DNA of 64,000 nt from Gordius sp. MW1 (GCA_964036665.1 OZ038529.1:12470060-12534059); one strand, 5' to 3'; counted from the first letter of the stretch, positions 48,541-60,418 are shown. Program-made: numbers and translations. The notes: a model not told the origin generated them from the letters alone.

Positions 48541-49459
48541 TTAATTATATATTTTTAAATTTTCTGCCTCAGCCAGGTGGTAATAATTTTTTTGAACATT
48601 TTAATATGGTTTAACTTTATAATTTACACATTTGCTAAGCAGATTAATTGCGATTAATCATAAAATTTAATTTCAAATATATTTTGAATTCCTCGGCTCT
48701 TGTAAGAGATAAAGACTTATTAGTTATATAATGTCCCTTTTATTTTATATTTGTAGCATTTTAAATAAATTGTATTAATTATATGCATAGCATATTATTA
48801 AACTATATTTTCATTGCTTTCATTTCAGCAATTGCTCGTACGTAAACAAGCTAATATTTATGACAGATCTTATGTGTCCGTCCGAGCACATATGGAACTT
48901 AACATCTAAACAAACAGAACAAGGCGGCATGGTGGGGGAGGGCTAGCTAGGCTCTTTATTATATCATTTCTTTTTTAACGTATAACCGTATAACACGTCT
49001 AATAATAATTGTTACGATTAACCCTGCCTCGTCGTGGGGTATGATTATACCCCACGAATGCTCTCGCTTAAGTTTATTTCTGTTGAAAATGTATGTGCTA
49101 TTTTGGTTTATGATATCTTTTACAATTTGTGTTTTTAATACATTTTGAACATTCTTTTAATAAAAAATCACTACGAGCAATTGCTGAAAGCAATGAAAAT
49201 ATAGTTTAATAATATGCTATGCGTATGCATATAATTAATACAATTTATTTAAAATGCTACAAATATAAAATAAAAGGGACATTATATAACTAATAAGTCT
49301 TTATCTTTTACAAGAGCCGAGGAATTCAAAATATATTTGAAATTAAATTTTGTGATTAATCGCAATTAATCTGCTTAGCAAATGTGTAAATTATAAAGTT
49401 AAACTATATTAAGATGTTCAAAAAAATTATTACCACCTGGCTGAGGCAGAAAATTCAAA

Positions 49460-50200
49460 AATATATATTTAAATAAATTTTCATAAAATTTTTGGCATGT
49501 CTAAAAAATGAATTTTGAAATCATCAAACAGATTTTAGCCATCTTTATAGAATATTCTATAAAGCGAAATTTCCCACCTTTTATAGATTTTTATAAAATT
49601 TTTGGCATGTCTAAAAAATAAATTTTGAAATCATTAAACAGGTTTTAGCCATCTATATAGAATATTCTATAAAGCGAAATATCCCACCTTTTATAAATTT
49701 TTATAAAATTTTTGGCATGTCTAAAAAATAAATTTTGAAATCATTAAACAGATTTTAGCCATCTATATAGAAGATTCTACAAAGCGAAATTTCCCACCTT
49801 TTATAAATTTTTATAAAATTTTTGGCATGTCTAAAAAATAAATTTTGAAATCTTCAAACAGATTTTAGCCATCTTTATAGAATATTCTATAAAGCGAAAT
49901 TTCCCACCTTATATAGATTTTTATAAAATTTTTGGCATGTCTAAAAAATAAATTTTGAAATCATTAAACAGGTTTTAGCCATCTATATAGAATATTCTAT
50001 AAAGCGAAATATCCCACCTTTTATAAATTTTTATAAAATTTTTGGCATGTCTAAAAAATAAATTTTGAAATCATTAAACAGATTTTAGCCATCTATATAG
50101 AAGATTCTACAAAGCGAAATTTCCCACCTTTTATAAATTTTTATAAAATTTTTGGCATGTCTAAAAAATAAATTTTGAAATCATTAAACAGATTTTAGCC
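49460..50200. repeat. Right-arm tandem array, seven 110-bp units inverted
   Basis: TTTTAGCCATCT recurs near 49533, 49643, 49753, 49863, 49973, 50083 and 50193, an exact 110-bp step. A higher-order 330-bp duplication is visible: the stretch 49621-49810, including the private variants AACAGGTTTTAGCC and GAAATATCCCACC, is repeated at 49951-50140. Confidence 0.9.
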
Positions 50201-50699
50201 ATCTTTTTTTCATAAATAAAACATTACTTATATAATGCAGCATAAGCAAAGCATAATAATTAACTATAATTTACTAGAGATTAGATTATAAATTATAATA
50301 CTTTTCATTATGACGTCACAATGGAAAAAGTTTAAACTCAGTGACGTCATGATATAACTATTTTTATTTTCTTAAATTAAAAGTTTATTACCTAAAATTG
50401 ATATATTTGCTTGCCCCACCCCAAACGACCAAAACCAAACCAAAAGGTTAATAATATTATCCACCCACACCCTTTAGGTGTTTAATACACCCAAACCTAA
50501 ACGCCAAAGGTCACCCCGAAACATTCACCCAGAACGCTTTAGGTCTTTTTTACAAAAACGCCAAACGCCAAAGCTCTCCCAAGAAAATTCACCTAACACT
50601 GATAAGGCTGGGTGAAAATAAACGTCAACGCTTGCAGGCGACCAATAGAAACCCTTGGTTTTTTACAACACTACTTGGGCTTAGCTAGAATTTGTAAAG

Positions 50700-51015
50700 A
50701 GGGCGAATAATTTAAGAGTGTATTTTAAAAAGAGTAACCCTTTAGACTTTAATCTCGCTACATTATTGGTATACTTATTATTTTATCGCTATTTAAGTGT
50801 ACATTAAAATTTAGCAGTCTAAGACATAAAAAATGATTTATCGGCATTAAAAATGTAAATTAATTTACCCAATAGTTTATTCTATTAACAACAAAACATT
50901 TCCAACATTTTGTTATTTATATATCACAAATTGAGGTTTTGCCATTGACTAAATAAACTGCTCATTTAAATAAGTGTAGTCTTATTTGTTGATGAAAGTG
51001 TCTTCAAACCTAAAA
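50700..51015. other. No recognisable gene
   Basis: AT-rich spacer between the foldback and the next hairpin/box B copy. No 5' exon of the SLC35F-like gene could be recognised on the minus strand. Confidence 0.45.
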
Positions 51016-51019
51016 AATA

Positions 51020-51784
51020 AACTCGGGCCTTCGGCCCTCGTGGGAAGGGGGAGGGGGAAACTTATCTATACTCCGTATAAAAGTCACATATTTGCTTTGC
51101 AATTTATGGGCGAGAAAGGTGGGAAGGAGCGAGAATGCCTATAGGGGGGTATTACATGCAAAATGAGTAGTTAATTATTTATATTAATGTTCCATCACTT
51201 TGGCCAGTGGTGATCTTTTCTAATGGTTAACAGACAGCCAAATAACTAGCCTAAAAATCTATTTTAATCTCACTTTGGCCAATGGTCATTTTTTTCAATA
51301 GTCAGTAGCCAGGGGACGGTCAAAATGTCATATTATCAATGGTATTAACAAACAATATATTAATTTAATTCTAAAATTTTTTTGTCCTCACCGGGATTCG
51401 AACCCACATCAGTAGAGGCATAGGCTTTTGTAAGGGGGGGGGGCACAGGGACCCATATTAGTAGAGGCATAGGCCCTTGTAGGGGAGGGCAGAGGGTCAT
51501 TATCAATGTTAACCTAATATACCAATTCAAAAACGAAAAAAAAAATTTTGAATCACAATTTGGCAAATGGTTATTTTTTTCATTGGTCAGTAGCCAGCGG
51601 ACGGTCAAAAAGTCATATTATCAATGGTATTAACAACAAAATTTTAATTTAATTAAAAAAAAATTTTTTGTCCTCTCCGGAGATTGAACGGCAAGTCAGA
51701 AAGTTAAAAGCTGGTTTAATAACTTGGTGGACGGATGGACTGACGGACAACAAAAAGCGAGCCCATAAATTGCATAGCAATTAA
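51020..51784 (-). mobile_element. Hairpin/box B family, copy B (both ends present)
   Basis: The hairpin GGGCCTTCGGCCC lies near 51026, TTTGCTTTGCAATTTATGGGC follows, and the other end is GAGCCCATAAATTGCATAGC at about 51760-51780. It contains CCGGGATTCGAACCCACATC (about 51399), the GGCCCTTGTAGGGGAGGGC block and two CATTGGTCAG units. At 765 bp it is a compact copy, read on the minus strand with the hairpin at its 3' end. Confidence 0.7.
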
Positions 51785-51788
51785 TATT

Positions 51789-52042
51789 GAATTACTTTTG
51801 AGAGATTTATTAACAGGAGAATTAGAGGAAGTTAAAAAATTATAATTATTAGAATAATATTTCGTTCTATTCAATGACCTCTTCAGATTAAAACAAAACT
51901 GAATTGATAAATAAATTAAAATAATACAATTAAATGGAACTTAATCTGAAGATGTCCTTGAATAGGAAGAAATATTATTATAAAAATTACAATTTTTTAA
52001 CTCCCTCTAATGTTCCTGTTAATAAATCTCTTAAAAGTATTC
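51789..52042. mobile_element. Palindromic MITE-like inverted repeat, arms about 105 bp
   Basis: GAATTACTTTTGAGAGATTT at the left pairs with AAATCTCTTAAAAGTATTC at the right. The pairing continues through TTAACAGGAGAATTAGAGG/CCTCTAATGTTCCTGTTAA and CTTCAGATTAA/TTAATCTGAAG to a 60-bp loop. It is non-coding and abuts copy B of the hairpin/box B family. Confidence 0.8.
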
Positions 52043-53419
52043 TTTACGAGGGACAAAAATTAAATTAAATATGGAACTAGTTAAACATTCAAAACAGCAT
52101 TTTAATATCTATATTATTTACAAAATTCATAAAACTCAAAAATAAAAATACTGTTGAAGTAATTTACTGGCATCTGCATTTTATAAAATATAAGTTAATT
52201 AACATTCTTATGAGGAAGGTAAATTCACTTATTCTGTTTCAAATGGAGTACATTTCAGAAAGACATGGTAGATAGTTAAATTCAAAATGGTCAATTTAAT
52301 GGTAGGGGAGACCGGGGCTATCTCGACCATAAAATTTCAAAGAGGCCTGGACAAAAATTGTCAACCGATTTTCATAAACTTTTTCAGAAAAATGTTCTTG
52401 TCCATAGTGTTTATCAAAGGAAACAAAATTATAGTGACACAGTTGATAGAATATTGTTGTATAAAAACGGTGAAATAATAATGTGAGTAGAGGGAAATGG
52501 AACGCGATATTTCGGACCCTTATGGTCCATCTTCAGGGGGGGAAAAGGAGAGGATGAAGGCTCAAAAAATAAAAATAAAATTTGATCATATACAGTTGAT
52601 AGATTTTTTGTAATTAGGGTTCAAAAAAAAGACAACTCGTATAAATTATAAAAATGACCGGGGTTAAGGTGTCCTTCAAAAGGGGCTATCGCGTCCTCTC
52701 TTATATTAAGTCCTAAAACTATAAAATATTTATTTGCATGTGCTTAAATTACCAAAATATTAAATGTATATAGCCTTTTGCAACTTATAAAATTTAATAT
52801 TATTATTTAAATGTGTTTTATCTGTGATTTTTATGTTAAAATTATGATATAGAGATAGACTAAGTGCATGGCATAAATTGCAAAAAAATAAGTTTATACA
52901 GGCTTTTTAAAGTTTCAAATAATAATTTTATTATAGGATATTTGTGTTTTTTATGTTAAGATTAATGACTTAAGTGAATTTGCTTAAATTGTAAAAATAC
53001 TAAAAAGTTTTTTTTAAATGATTTAAGAAAAGTGCCTTTCCTAAAATTTTTGTTTTAGAATCAATGATTTAAATGCATTATTGATACCAAATCCAAAATG
53101 TCATATAAAATTGATAATTATCAAAAATGGAATTAAGATACACAATTATTGCATATAAAGAAAATATCATGATTGCAACATGAGCCCATAAGGAGCATTT
53201 CTTGCAACTATACCAGTCTTCATTGTTATGATCGTTTTTATAGTGTTTGCCACATATGAGGCAATAATTATTTGATTTTATTAATTTTTTAGTAATCTTC
53301 TCTTGGCATTTGTTTACCCTTTCTCTTAGCTTTTTATATTAGGTGATGATGCGAGTATTTTAGATATTTGCTGTCTAGTGGAAGCCTTTCTAGTCAAAAT
53401 AGGATGGGGATAAAGTAGA
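52043..53419. other. No recognisable gene; simple dispersed motifs
   Basis: The stretch 52295-52320 (GTAGGGGAGACCGGGGCTAT) and 52650-52700 (GACCGGGGTTAAGGTGTCC) are related motifs of a dispersed repeat. GTAGAGGGAAATGGAACGCG at 52487 reappears as GTAGAGGGAAATGGAGCTCG at about 60293. The rest is AT-rich without coding signals. Confidence 0.45.
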
Positions 53420-54480
53420 GCCCTGCAAAGTCACTTTTTTTCAACCCGAACCCGACCCGACCCGAAAGTATTTAAATTATTTAACCCGAACGCGACCCGA
53501 CCCGAAGGCGTTTTAAATTTTTCAACCCGAACCCCCGACCCGAAAGCTTTTTAAAATTTTCAACCCGAACCCGACCCGAAAGCTTTTTAAGCCAAATCCG
53601 ACCCGACCCGACCCTAAATTAAAAAATGTTAATATTGTAAAATTGATTTTAATGGATTTAAATGGCAACAAAATATTTTTTCCCAAAAATGGACTAAGTG
53701 TTATATGTCTACATTTCCGGGTCACATGCTAAAAAAAATAGGTTATATATATAAAATCAATTGTCTCTAATTAAAATTGCCTATAAATGGCCCATAGAGT
53801 ATACTTAAGTTAATTGCGGCACTCCTAAATGTGGTTATTATTATCTTCTTCAAAATATTAACGAACCCGCAATTTTTTCACATATAAAATGCTTATATTC
53901 TAATTAAAATGAGTTTGTCTGTATTATCAGGCAATTTTGATTTTAAGTCTAATAACGTGGCAATATTGTGCGAAAATGAAAGGAGAAAATTTGATTATAA
54001 TTTCAAAAACTTTTATTTTTAAAATCATGTTTGTAAAATATTATAAAGTAATTTTATTCTAGTGTATAAGTTAGGTGATATAACAAATTGAGACATTAAT
54101 ATTTAAAAAAGGAAAATGGGAATGAAAATCATAAGTTTTGTGATATCAATTAAATGTTCATTATAATTAAGCATCCATCAAGATATTTTACTTTTCTGAG
54201 TTTAAAAATGCGCAATTCCAAAATTCAGATATAACTTAAAAGAAATTAATTTAAATGAATGTATGAGATATTAATCATACATTTCGATATAAATTATAAA
54301 ATATTATATAAAATAGCATTAATTTAAAAGATATGTCTATTATTAACGTTCAACCCGACCCGACCCGAGTTTTAAATTTTTTAACCCGAACCCGACCAGA
54401 AAGTTTTTTAAAATTTTCAATCCAAACCCGACCCGAAAGCATTTTAAATTTTTTTAACCCTAACCCGACCCGAACGTATA
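53420..54480. mobile_element. Second element with AACCCGACCCGA subterminal arrays
   Basis: AACCCGACCCGACCCGAAAG units with TTTTAAATTTTT spacers occur at 53441-53620 and 54350-54475, bracketing about 700 bp of AT-rich DNA. The arrays are the reverse complement of those in the NALCN intron 5 element and the overall size is alike (about 1.06 versus 0.99 kb). It is non-coding. The minus-strand frame 53522-53725 is a product of the array. Confidence 0.55.
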
Positions 54481-54489
54481 GTTATCAGT

Positions 54490-56050
54490 CAAAACCGTTT
54501 AATTGCAAATCCTTGGGCCTGAAAAAAATTCGCGAATAACCGATGTTTCGCGATTAAACGATAAAAATAAAAGTATATGTACATTATATTAAACATTCAT
54601 TTCTTACGCTTCGCCATAAAACGATATTTTATATAATTATCTGGTTGATTTAAGGACTCGAAAATGTTTGTGAATATCCGATATTGTTCTATTAAGTTTG
54701 TAAATATTATCGTTTAAAAAAACAAAATGGCGGTTAACTTCGCGGTTAAAAGATTTTCGCGATAATCCGATTTGCGATTAAGAAGTTTCGACTGTAGTCA
54801 CAAATTTGCTAAATTTCACTTCATCTGCAATAAGTATTTTAAAACAATCAAGAGGAGTTTTGGCTGCTCGTTCATATAATACTCCAGTTAAATGCAATAC
54901 AAAATTATGTTCATTGTTCTAACATTTTTATTAGGACAATTTTTGTGCCACTTAGTATTGTCTTTCCCTTTGAAATATATCATACAATAAAAGCTTCTAA
55001 GTTATTTCCTATAAAATAACTATTTTGTTAGGCATATTAATTAAATCTTCCTCAACTTAATCTCCGGTTAACTCACTCTCAGATTCATGACTACCCATGT
55101 AGATATAATCATCAGAATTATCAAGAATTACTTGATAAAATGTTATAACTGTTATTATATACCATCTTAAGACGAAGAACTCTCAAAAATATTGCACTTT
55201 TTAAGATTAGATATTTATTAAAAAACAAAAAATGTGGGAAAAATCACACAAATAAGCACATTAAAATACCACGAGGAGAAATTATCAAGTTAAAATCAGA
55301 GCTTAAAATATGAATATTTTGAATTAAAAGAAACGTATACAAAAAATTTCTTCATAAAAAGGTTTGCAATAATGGGTTTTTAATAATATATTTCAAAAAA
55401 AAATCTTGAATTTTGTTTTATTTTATGGAAGGTAGGGGTCGTGGAAGACCTCGGGCATCTAAAACACTCTCTATCTTAAAAACTATTGGATAAAAACTAG
55501 TCAAATTTTAAAGAGATATTCTAAGTTAAATTTTGTTAAGCTACTGAAAAAATGAAATTGTAATATTCGCTAATTTCTTTTACAGAGCATTTTTAAACGG
55601 CTTGGGGTCATTATGATCCCACCCGACCTACGAAGTGTTAAATACTTTAATAAAATTACATGAGAATATTCAATTTTCAATAAGTAGTTTACATTGATTT
55701 GATTAATTTATATCTTAATACAACTCAGTTTTAAATTAGAACAAAATTATTTTATTAAATTATATGGCCCTATTAATAATTATATAAGTAAAATTTGTAA
55801 TAAAATTCAAAACAAAAATTTTAATTTTGGTGCATTGTACCTAAGTAATTGAACTTAATTATAAAAGAATATAGGAAGCTATAATCTTAAATTATATGAA
55901 CGAAATCTATAGGAAATAGAATACAAATGTCTTAAAGTCAAATTTAGCGCTTGAGAAAGGAATGAATGCTACGGATATACAAAAATTAGAGGTTAAATTT
56001 ATTATAAATCATATAAATTTATATAATTGTCTGACTTTTAAGAACCTTTG
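54490..56050. other. No recognisable gene
   Basis: AT-rich. Short copies of TTCGCGATTAA-type motifs occur at 54525-54790. I saw no coding similarity on either strand. Confidence 0.45.
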
Positions 56051-56054
56051 TAAA

Positions 56055-56265
56055 CGATGACCGTTTATATATTTTCAGGCCCGTTCAAGCCCGTTAAAAA
56101 ATCTCAGGCCCGCCTGAGCCCGTTCCATTAATTGTAAAACCCGTCCGGGCCCGGCCCGTTAAAATTTTTGTGATACAAAGCCCGACCGTCCCCGCCCGTG
56201 GGACGGGCTTTTAGGCCCGTCTGCGGGCCGGGCTTGCCCGTGAAGATCTCTAGCGCGTTCATCCT
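56055..56265. mobile_element. GGCCCGTTCGAGCCCG-type hAT end
   Basis: Repeated AGGCCCG...GAGCCCGTT units end in GGGCTTGCCCGTGAAGATCTCTA. The related piece at 60682-60897 has both ends (TAGATCTGCAACGGGCC and GGGCTTGCCCGCGCAGATCT). Ends of the form AGATCT-x-C-x-CGGGCAAGCC with internal CCCG repeats are hAT-like. Only one end was found here. Confidence 0.45.
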
Positions 56266-56739
56266 CGCCATCCTATGGCTATTTTGGTTGATCTTTGCCG
56301 CTCCATAAATTATGTTATTTTTAAACGCGATTTATTATTATTATTGGTTATTGCGGATGGACATATAGCAGTTTGGATATACACATATTAAAATTTTGGA
56401 ATTTTCATTAATGAAGATATACTTAATTTGTTAGAAATATAAAAAAAATTTGGAACTTGTGGAGATATTATATTGAAGAATTAGTTTAAAAATATTCAAA
56501 TATTAACGGCATATTTGTATTTTAAAATTATATTATAAAAAATTTAATTTAAAATCAAAAACTAATAAATGGATCCAAGTTTCCTTAGCAACTAAATCAG
56601 GGGGAATAGGAATTCGTCCCTTTAGCAGCATACCGCTAGCTGCCTATATATCCTCATTCAAATCTGTCAAAAGTTAGCCTTTTAAACTCAAAACACAAAA
56701 CTCCTAACGCTACTAATTCAAGCACTGAAGCTTTGCAAT

Positions 56740-56955
56740 TTGAATGTCACAGCCGAGACCATTTAACCTTGGGATTCTGGTCTAGTATGGCGCTCCGTTG
56801 ATTACCTCTTTGAGCAGCTATGATAGTCGCTTATGATGATTTCGGTCATTAATGGCTTCAAGCCTATCTCTGCAAACTTTTAGGAATGCTGCGTGACGAC
56901 TTTGAGTTTTCATAATCCATAACTTTGAGGTTGGGAATTGGTTATACTAAAAAGT
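56740..56955. repeat. Dispersed repeat, partner of 30300-30510
   Basis: It contains ATGGCTTCAAGCCTATCTCTG, CAAACTTTTAGGAATGCTGC and TAACTTTGAGGTTGGGAATT, matching the 30.4-kb copy in the same orientation. The adjoining GCGCTCCGTTGATTACC matches the other copy in reverse complement. Confidence 0.55.
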
Positions 56956-56959
56956 TATC

Positions 56960-58000
56960 TCGTTGTAATAATCCTACTCTAGTAGACGAATATACAAGGC
57001 ATCCTCTACAGCTACACTGCCTTGCAAATAAATTTAAATATGTTAAGCACAACAAAGCCAATTTATAAATTCAAGCTGCCCTTAAAACGGCAAATGTCCC
57101 AACAATCCTTGAGTCCCCGGATCCTTCTCTGGGAGCTAGGATGCCCTCTATTAGATCGAGAAATGCGTCAACTTAGCAGCTTAACAGCACCAATTTAGTT
57201 AGAGCTTGTTTCTTGAACGATTTTTTTTCGGAAATTAGAAATAATGTATGGCACCCTGCAAAGTAATTTTAACCGACCTAAACATTTGCATTAAATTCCG
57301 AATCGAGTTGCGGGTGACCGCGTCCTACTAAACTATAAGCTCTGCGGCAAAAATAATATTATAAATAATAAATTGGTTTAACGTTTAGTAAAAAAATGCG
57401 TTATTTTGTTCAAAACATTAAATAATTGATCAATGATTAACCAAGTGTTTACATTTTACATATTCATAGACAAGGGCTTAACCAGGCACAAGGTAGGGAT
57501 CACCTTAATCCAAAATATTTTTATATTTAATGGGTTCAAATTGCAGAAAAATCATCAAGCCATTCAATACACATTCTGGCTATGCCTATGTATGGCGTAT
57601 GCTGACATTACGTATAAATCTTTAAAGAAGATAGAGTATTTAATCTGATATTTTAGTTAAGCTGCACAATTTTGTAGTTTAGATTATAAAGGGTTAAATA
57701 TAAAATATGAGTTAAAAAACTATGCTAATTATAATTTCACATTATTTCATTGTAAATATTGTGACATAATCAAAACCCTAAATTATAAATAGGACGGACA
57801 CACAACAGAGTTCATGGATCTAAAAGTTCTTGTCTTGTAGTTTTTGCCTATTGAGAATAGAAAGCGAAATTATAATACCTATTATCATCGGTAGCATACT
57901 TGAAATTATTGCTAAAATTCAACAGAGTCAATATCAGTAGCGTAGCCAAGGTGGGGGGGTTGCAATTTTTCCTTTCTTATGATTAATAAATAGATTATTA
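56960..58000. other. No recognisable gene
   Basis: AT-rich. An ATG-initiated 71-codon frame at 57433-57648 (plus) has no recognisable similarity. A half-copy of the GTAGCGTAGCCAAGG MITE end lies at about 57935. Confidence 0.4.
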
Positions 58001-58006
58001 AATGAA

Positions 58007-58423
58007 AAACTCGGGCCTTCAACCATCGTGGGAAGGAGGAGGGGGAAAGGGAGGGGGGGGGGGGGAAAGGGAAGTGGGGAGGGCAGGAGGGAAGGGGAAA
58101 CGACTCATCTATACTCCGTATAAAAGTAGGATATTTTCTATGCAATTTATGGGCGAGAAAGGTGGGAAGGGGCGAGAAAGGTGGGAAGGGGCGAGATTGC
58201 CTATAGGGGGGTATTAAATGCAAAATGATCAGTTAATTATTAATACAAATTTTCCATTTAATTAAAAAAAAAATTGGCCTCTCCGGGTATCGAACCCACT
58301 TCCAAGCGTTCTCAGTGGTAAACACGACGAAAAGCGTGACAAGACATTCGGTGCAAGACATTCGGTGCGTGACAAGACATCGGAAAATGGAAAGTGAGCC
58401 CATAAATTGCATAGCAATTAATA
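58007..58423 (-). mobile_element. Hairpin/box B family, copy C (short, both ends)
   Basis: The degenerate hairpin end CTCGGGCCTTCAACCATCG opens the copy. TTTCTATGCAATTTATGGGC and a CCTCTCCGGGTATCGAACCC box follow, then GACAAGACATTCGGTGC repeats, ending AGTGAGCCCATAAATTGC-type sequence at 58423. It is the shortest complete copy and has a single box B unit. Confidence 0.7.
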
Positions 58424-58489
58424 ATAGCAGAATTAAACATAAGATTTTCAGAAATTAATTGTAATTTATATAGGTCCTTAGAAGGTTTC

Positions 58490-58656
58490 ATGGGCGTAGC
58501 CAGCATTTGAATTAGAAGGGGGCAATAATGATTTAGGGAGGGGCAAAATAATTATTTTTTTCAAATTTCAGCCATAATTTTAATAAATTTCAACAAATTT
58601 TTGAATTTAGAGGGGGGCGGCCGCCTCTCCCTTCCTCCCCCTGCCTGCGCCCATGT
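58490..58656. mobile_element. MITE with CATGGGCGTAGCCAGC / CTGCGCCCATG ends
   Basis: It begins CATGGGCGTAGCCAGCATTT and ends CCCTGCCTGCGCCCATG, with AAGGGGGCAATAATG and GAGGGGGGCGGCCGCC inside the ends. It is the same family as 61431-61629 and the degenerate copy inside 13697-13835. No convincing target duplication is visible. Confidence 0.65.
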
Positions 58657-58659
58657 AAA

Positions 58660-59690
58660 TTTTACTTACAGTATAGGCTCAATCAATCAACTTTTCAAAT
58701 TTTATCTTTAAAATAGTATAAAATTTAGGCCTTAAATATAATAATAAAATAATAAAATTTTAAGATTTTTTGAATGCTTATTTTAATTATACAATATAAT
58801 CAAGATTATCTAAAATTGATTATATAGTAACATATTATGTGACATTAAAAAATAAAAATATAAAAGGATTAACTTTTCTAATTTAAACTTTACTATGGTC
58901 CTAGTCATATAAATAAGAATATCTCGGCACAGCATTATAAAATATAAAGTTAAATACACCAAACTTAAATGCTACTCAACTCTTTAAGCGAAGTTTGTAA
59001 CTTTAATTAAAATAACTGTTACAGGCAACAGTCGTTTGAGAATGAGTATTTAAAATTTATTGCCCCTGATGATAATATAGATATATTTGCACAACCCCAT
59101 ACCCCCCCCCCCCTTTACACCACCTAAAAATTAAAATGGAGCCATACCCTCGGTATATGCAGTATCGATTAATTTTGGGGTTTACTCTACCGCGCCTATA
59201 TTATAAAGGGGAGAGAGGGAGTGGAGGGTTAGGCTTTATGTTTGGTTGTTTTTTATAAATTATCAAGGTCACCACAACATAACCTATTATTAGGTTGTCG
59301 ATAAGAACTCGCGGAACGGCGATGAAAATTTAACAAAAAAATAATAAATAATAAAAGTAGCGACAAATATATGTTAGATTTAAAAGTGAAAACTTTTGCA
59401 TGCAACAGCTTAATATAATATGACAAATTTTTTATTAATTTTGGTATTGCAAATTCAATAAAATGATCCACTAAAATAAGGCCTTTTAGGGTAGACTTGG
59501 TCTCATTTATTCCAGTATCTATTTTAGGAGGGAGCTACCTAATTTTTTAAAATAAATTTATGAAAGATTTTTCCAATTTATGAAACCCGTTCCCATGTGC
59601 TAATGCGGCAAAGGAGACAATCTCAGTCGATAAGCAACATCAAAACCGAGTCAACAAGATCATCAGGGGGGCAATAATGATTTTGGGAGG
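58660..59690. other. No recognisable gene
   Basis: AT-rich, with a C run at about 59103-59114 and a short GAGAGAGGGAG stretch. The minus-strand 72-codon frame at 59253-59471 is not recognisable. Confidence 0.4.
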
Positions 59691-59699
59691 AGCATTTTG

Positions 59700-60240
59700 G
59701 AATTTTAGCCTTTACTTGAAAACAATCTGGCCAATGGTCATTTTTTTCATTGTTCAGTAGCCAGGATCAAAAAGTCATATTATCAATGGTATTAACAGGA
59801 ACTATATATTAATTTAATTTATAAAAAAAATAAAAATTTTGCCGTCTCCGGGTACCAGCAGTTAAGAATTTGCCCTCGCCGGGATTCGAATTCACATTAA
59901 TAGATGCATAGGCTTATGTAGGGGGGGGGGCACAGGGACCCATATCAGTAGAGGCACAGGCCCTTGTAGGGGAGGGCATAGGGTAATTATCAATGTTAAC
60001 CTAATATTCCAATTCAAAAACGAAAAAAAAAATTCGATTCACAATTTGGCCAATGGTCATTTTTTTCAATGGTCAGTAGCGAGAACATGGTCAAAAAATC
60101 ATATTATCAATGGTATTAACAAGAACAAAATATTAATTTAATTAAAAAAAAAATTTGTACTCTCCGCGTATCGAACGAGCAAGTCAGAACGTTGCGGACG
60201 GACAACAAAAAGCGAGCCCATAAATTGCATAGCAATTAAT
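59700..60240 (-). mobile_element. Hairpin/box B family, truncated copy
   Basis: It contains two CTGGCCAATGGTCATTTTTT-type units, a CGCCGGGATTCGAATTCACA box and the end AAGCGAGCCCATAAATTGCA to 60240. The hairpin end is missing. Confidence 0.65.
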
Positions 60241-60418
60241 ACATGTATTTGTGCATTTCTTTGTATAAAGGTTTGGATTGATAAAGAGTAGGTAGAGGGA
60301 AATGGAGCTCGATATTCAATCTATTATAGCACTTTTAGTAAAAATTTAATAAAGTCAAAGTATAATTTCTTACTTTTACCACAAGTATATTGAATGTATT
60401 TATGTACTATCAATCCAT

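Larger units (their letters stand above)
47354..50671. mobile_element. 3.3-kb foldback element with 110-bp tandem repeats in both arms
   Basis: The element begins GTGTTGTAAAAACGGCTGG and ends GGTTTTTTACAACAC. It is flanked on both sides by TACTTGGGCTTA (47342-47353 and 50672-50683), a perfect 12-bp target duplication. The arms (47354-48840 and about 49172-50671) are inverted copies: outer unique part, seven 110-bp tandem units each, inner unique part ending GCAATTGCTCGTA/TACGAGCAATTGC-like. The central 330 bp (48841-49171) is unique and non-coding. No transposase is present, so mobility would need a partner. The architecture parallels Drosophila FB and Galileo-type foldbacks. It lies directly upstream of the SLC35F-like exons. 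Confidence 0.92.

Noticed and set aside
47812-50200. Regularly spaced 110-bp repeats suggesting a CRISPR-like array
   Set aside because: Units are contiguous tandem copies without unique spacers, occur in two inverted blocks and lie inside a transposon with target duplications in an animal genome.
53522-54539. Frames with repeated FRVGFGLK / PDPTRVLNF peptides
   Set aside because: They are translations of the CCCGACCCGA arrays.
58002-58223. Open frames on both strands rich in G/P/R
   Set aside because: They follow from a G-homopolymer-rich stretch at the hairpin end of a repeat copy, not from coding selection.
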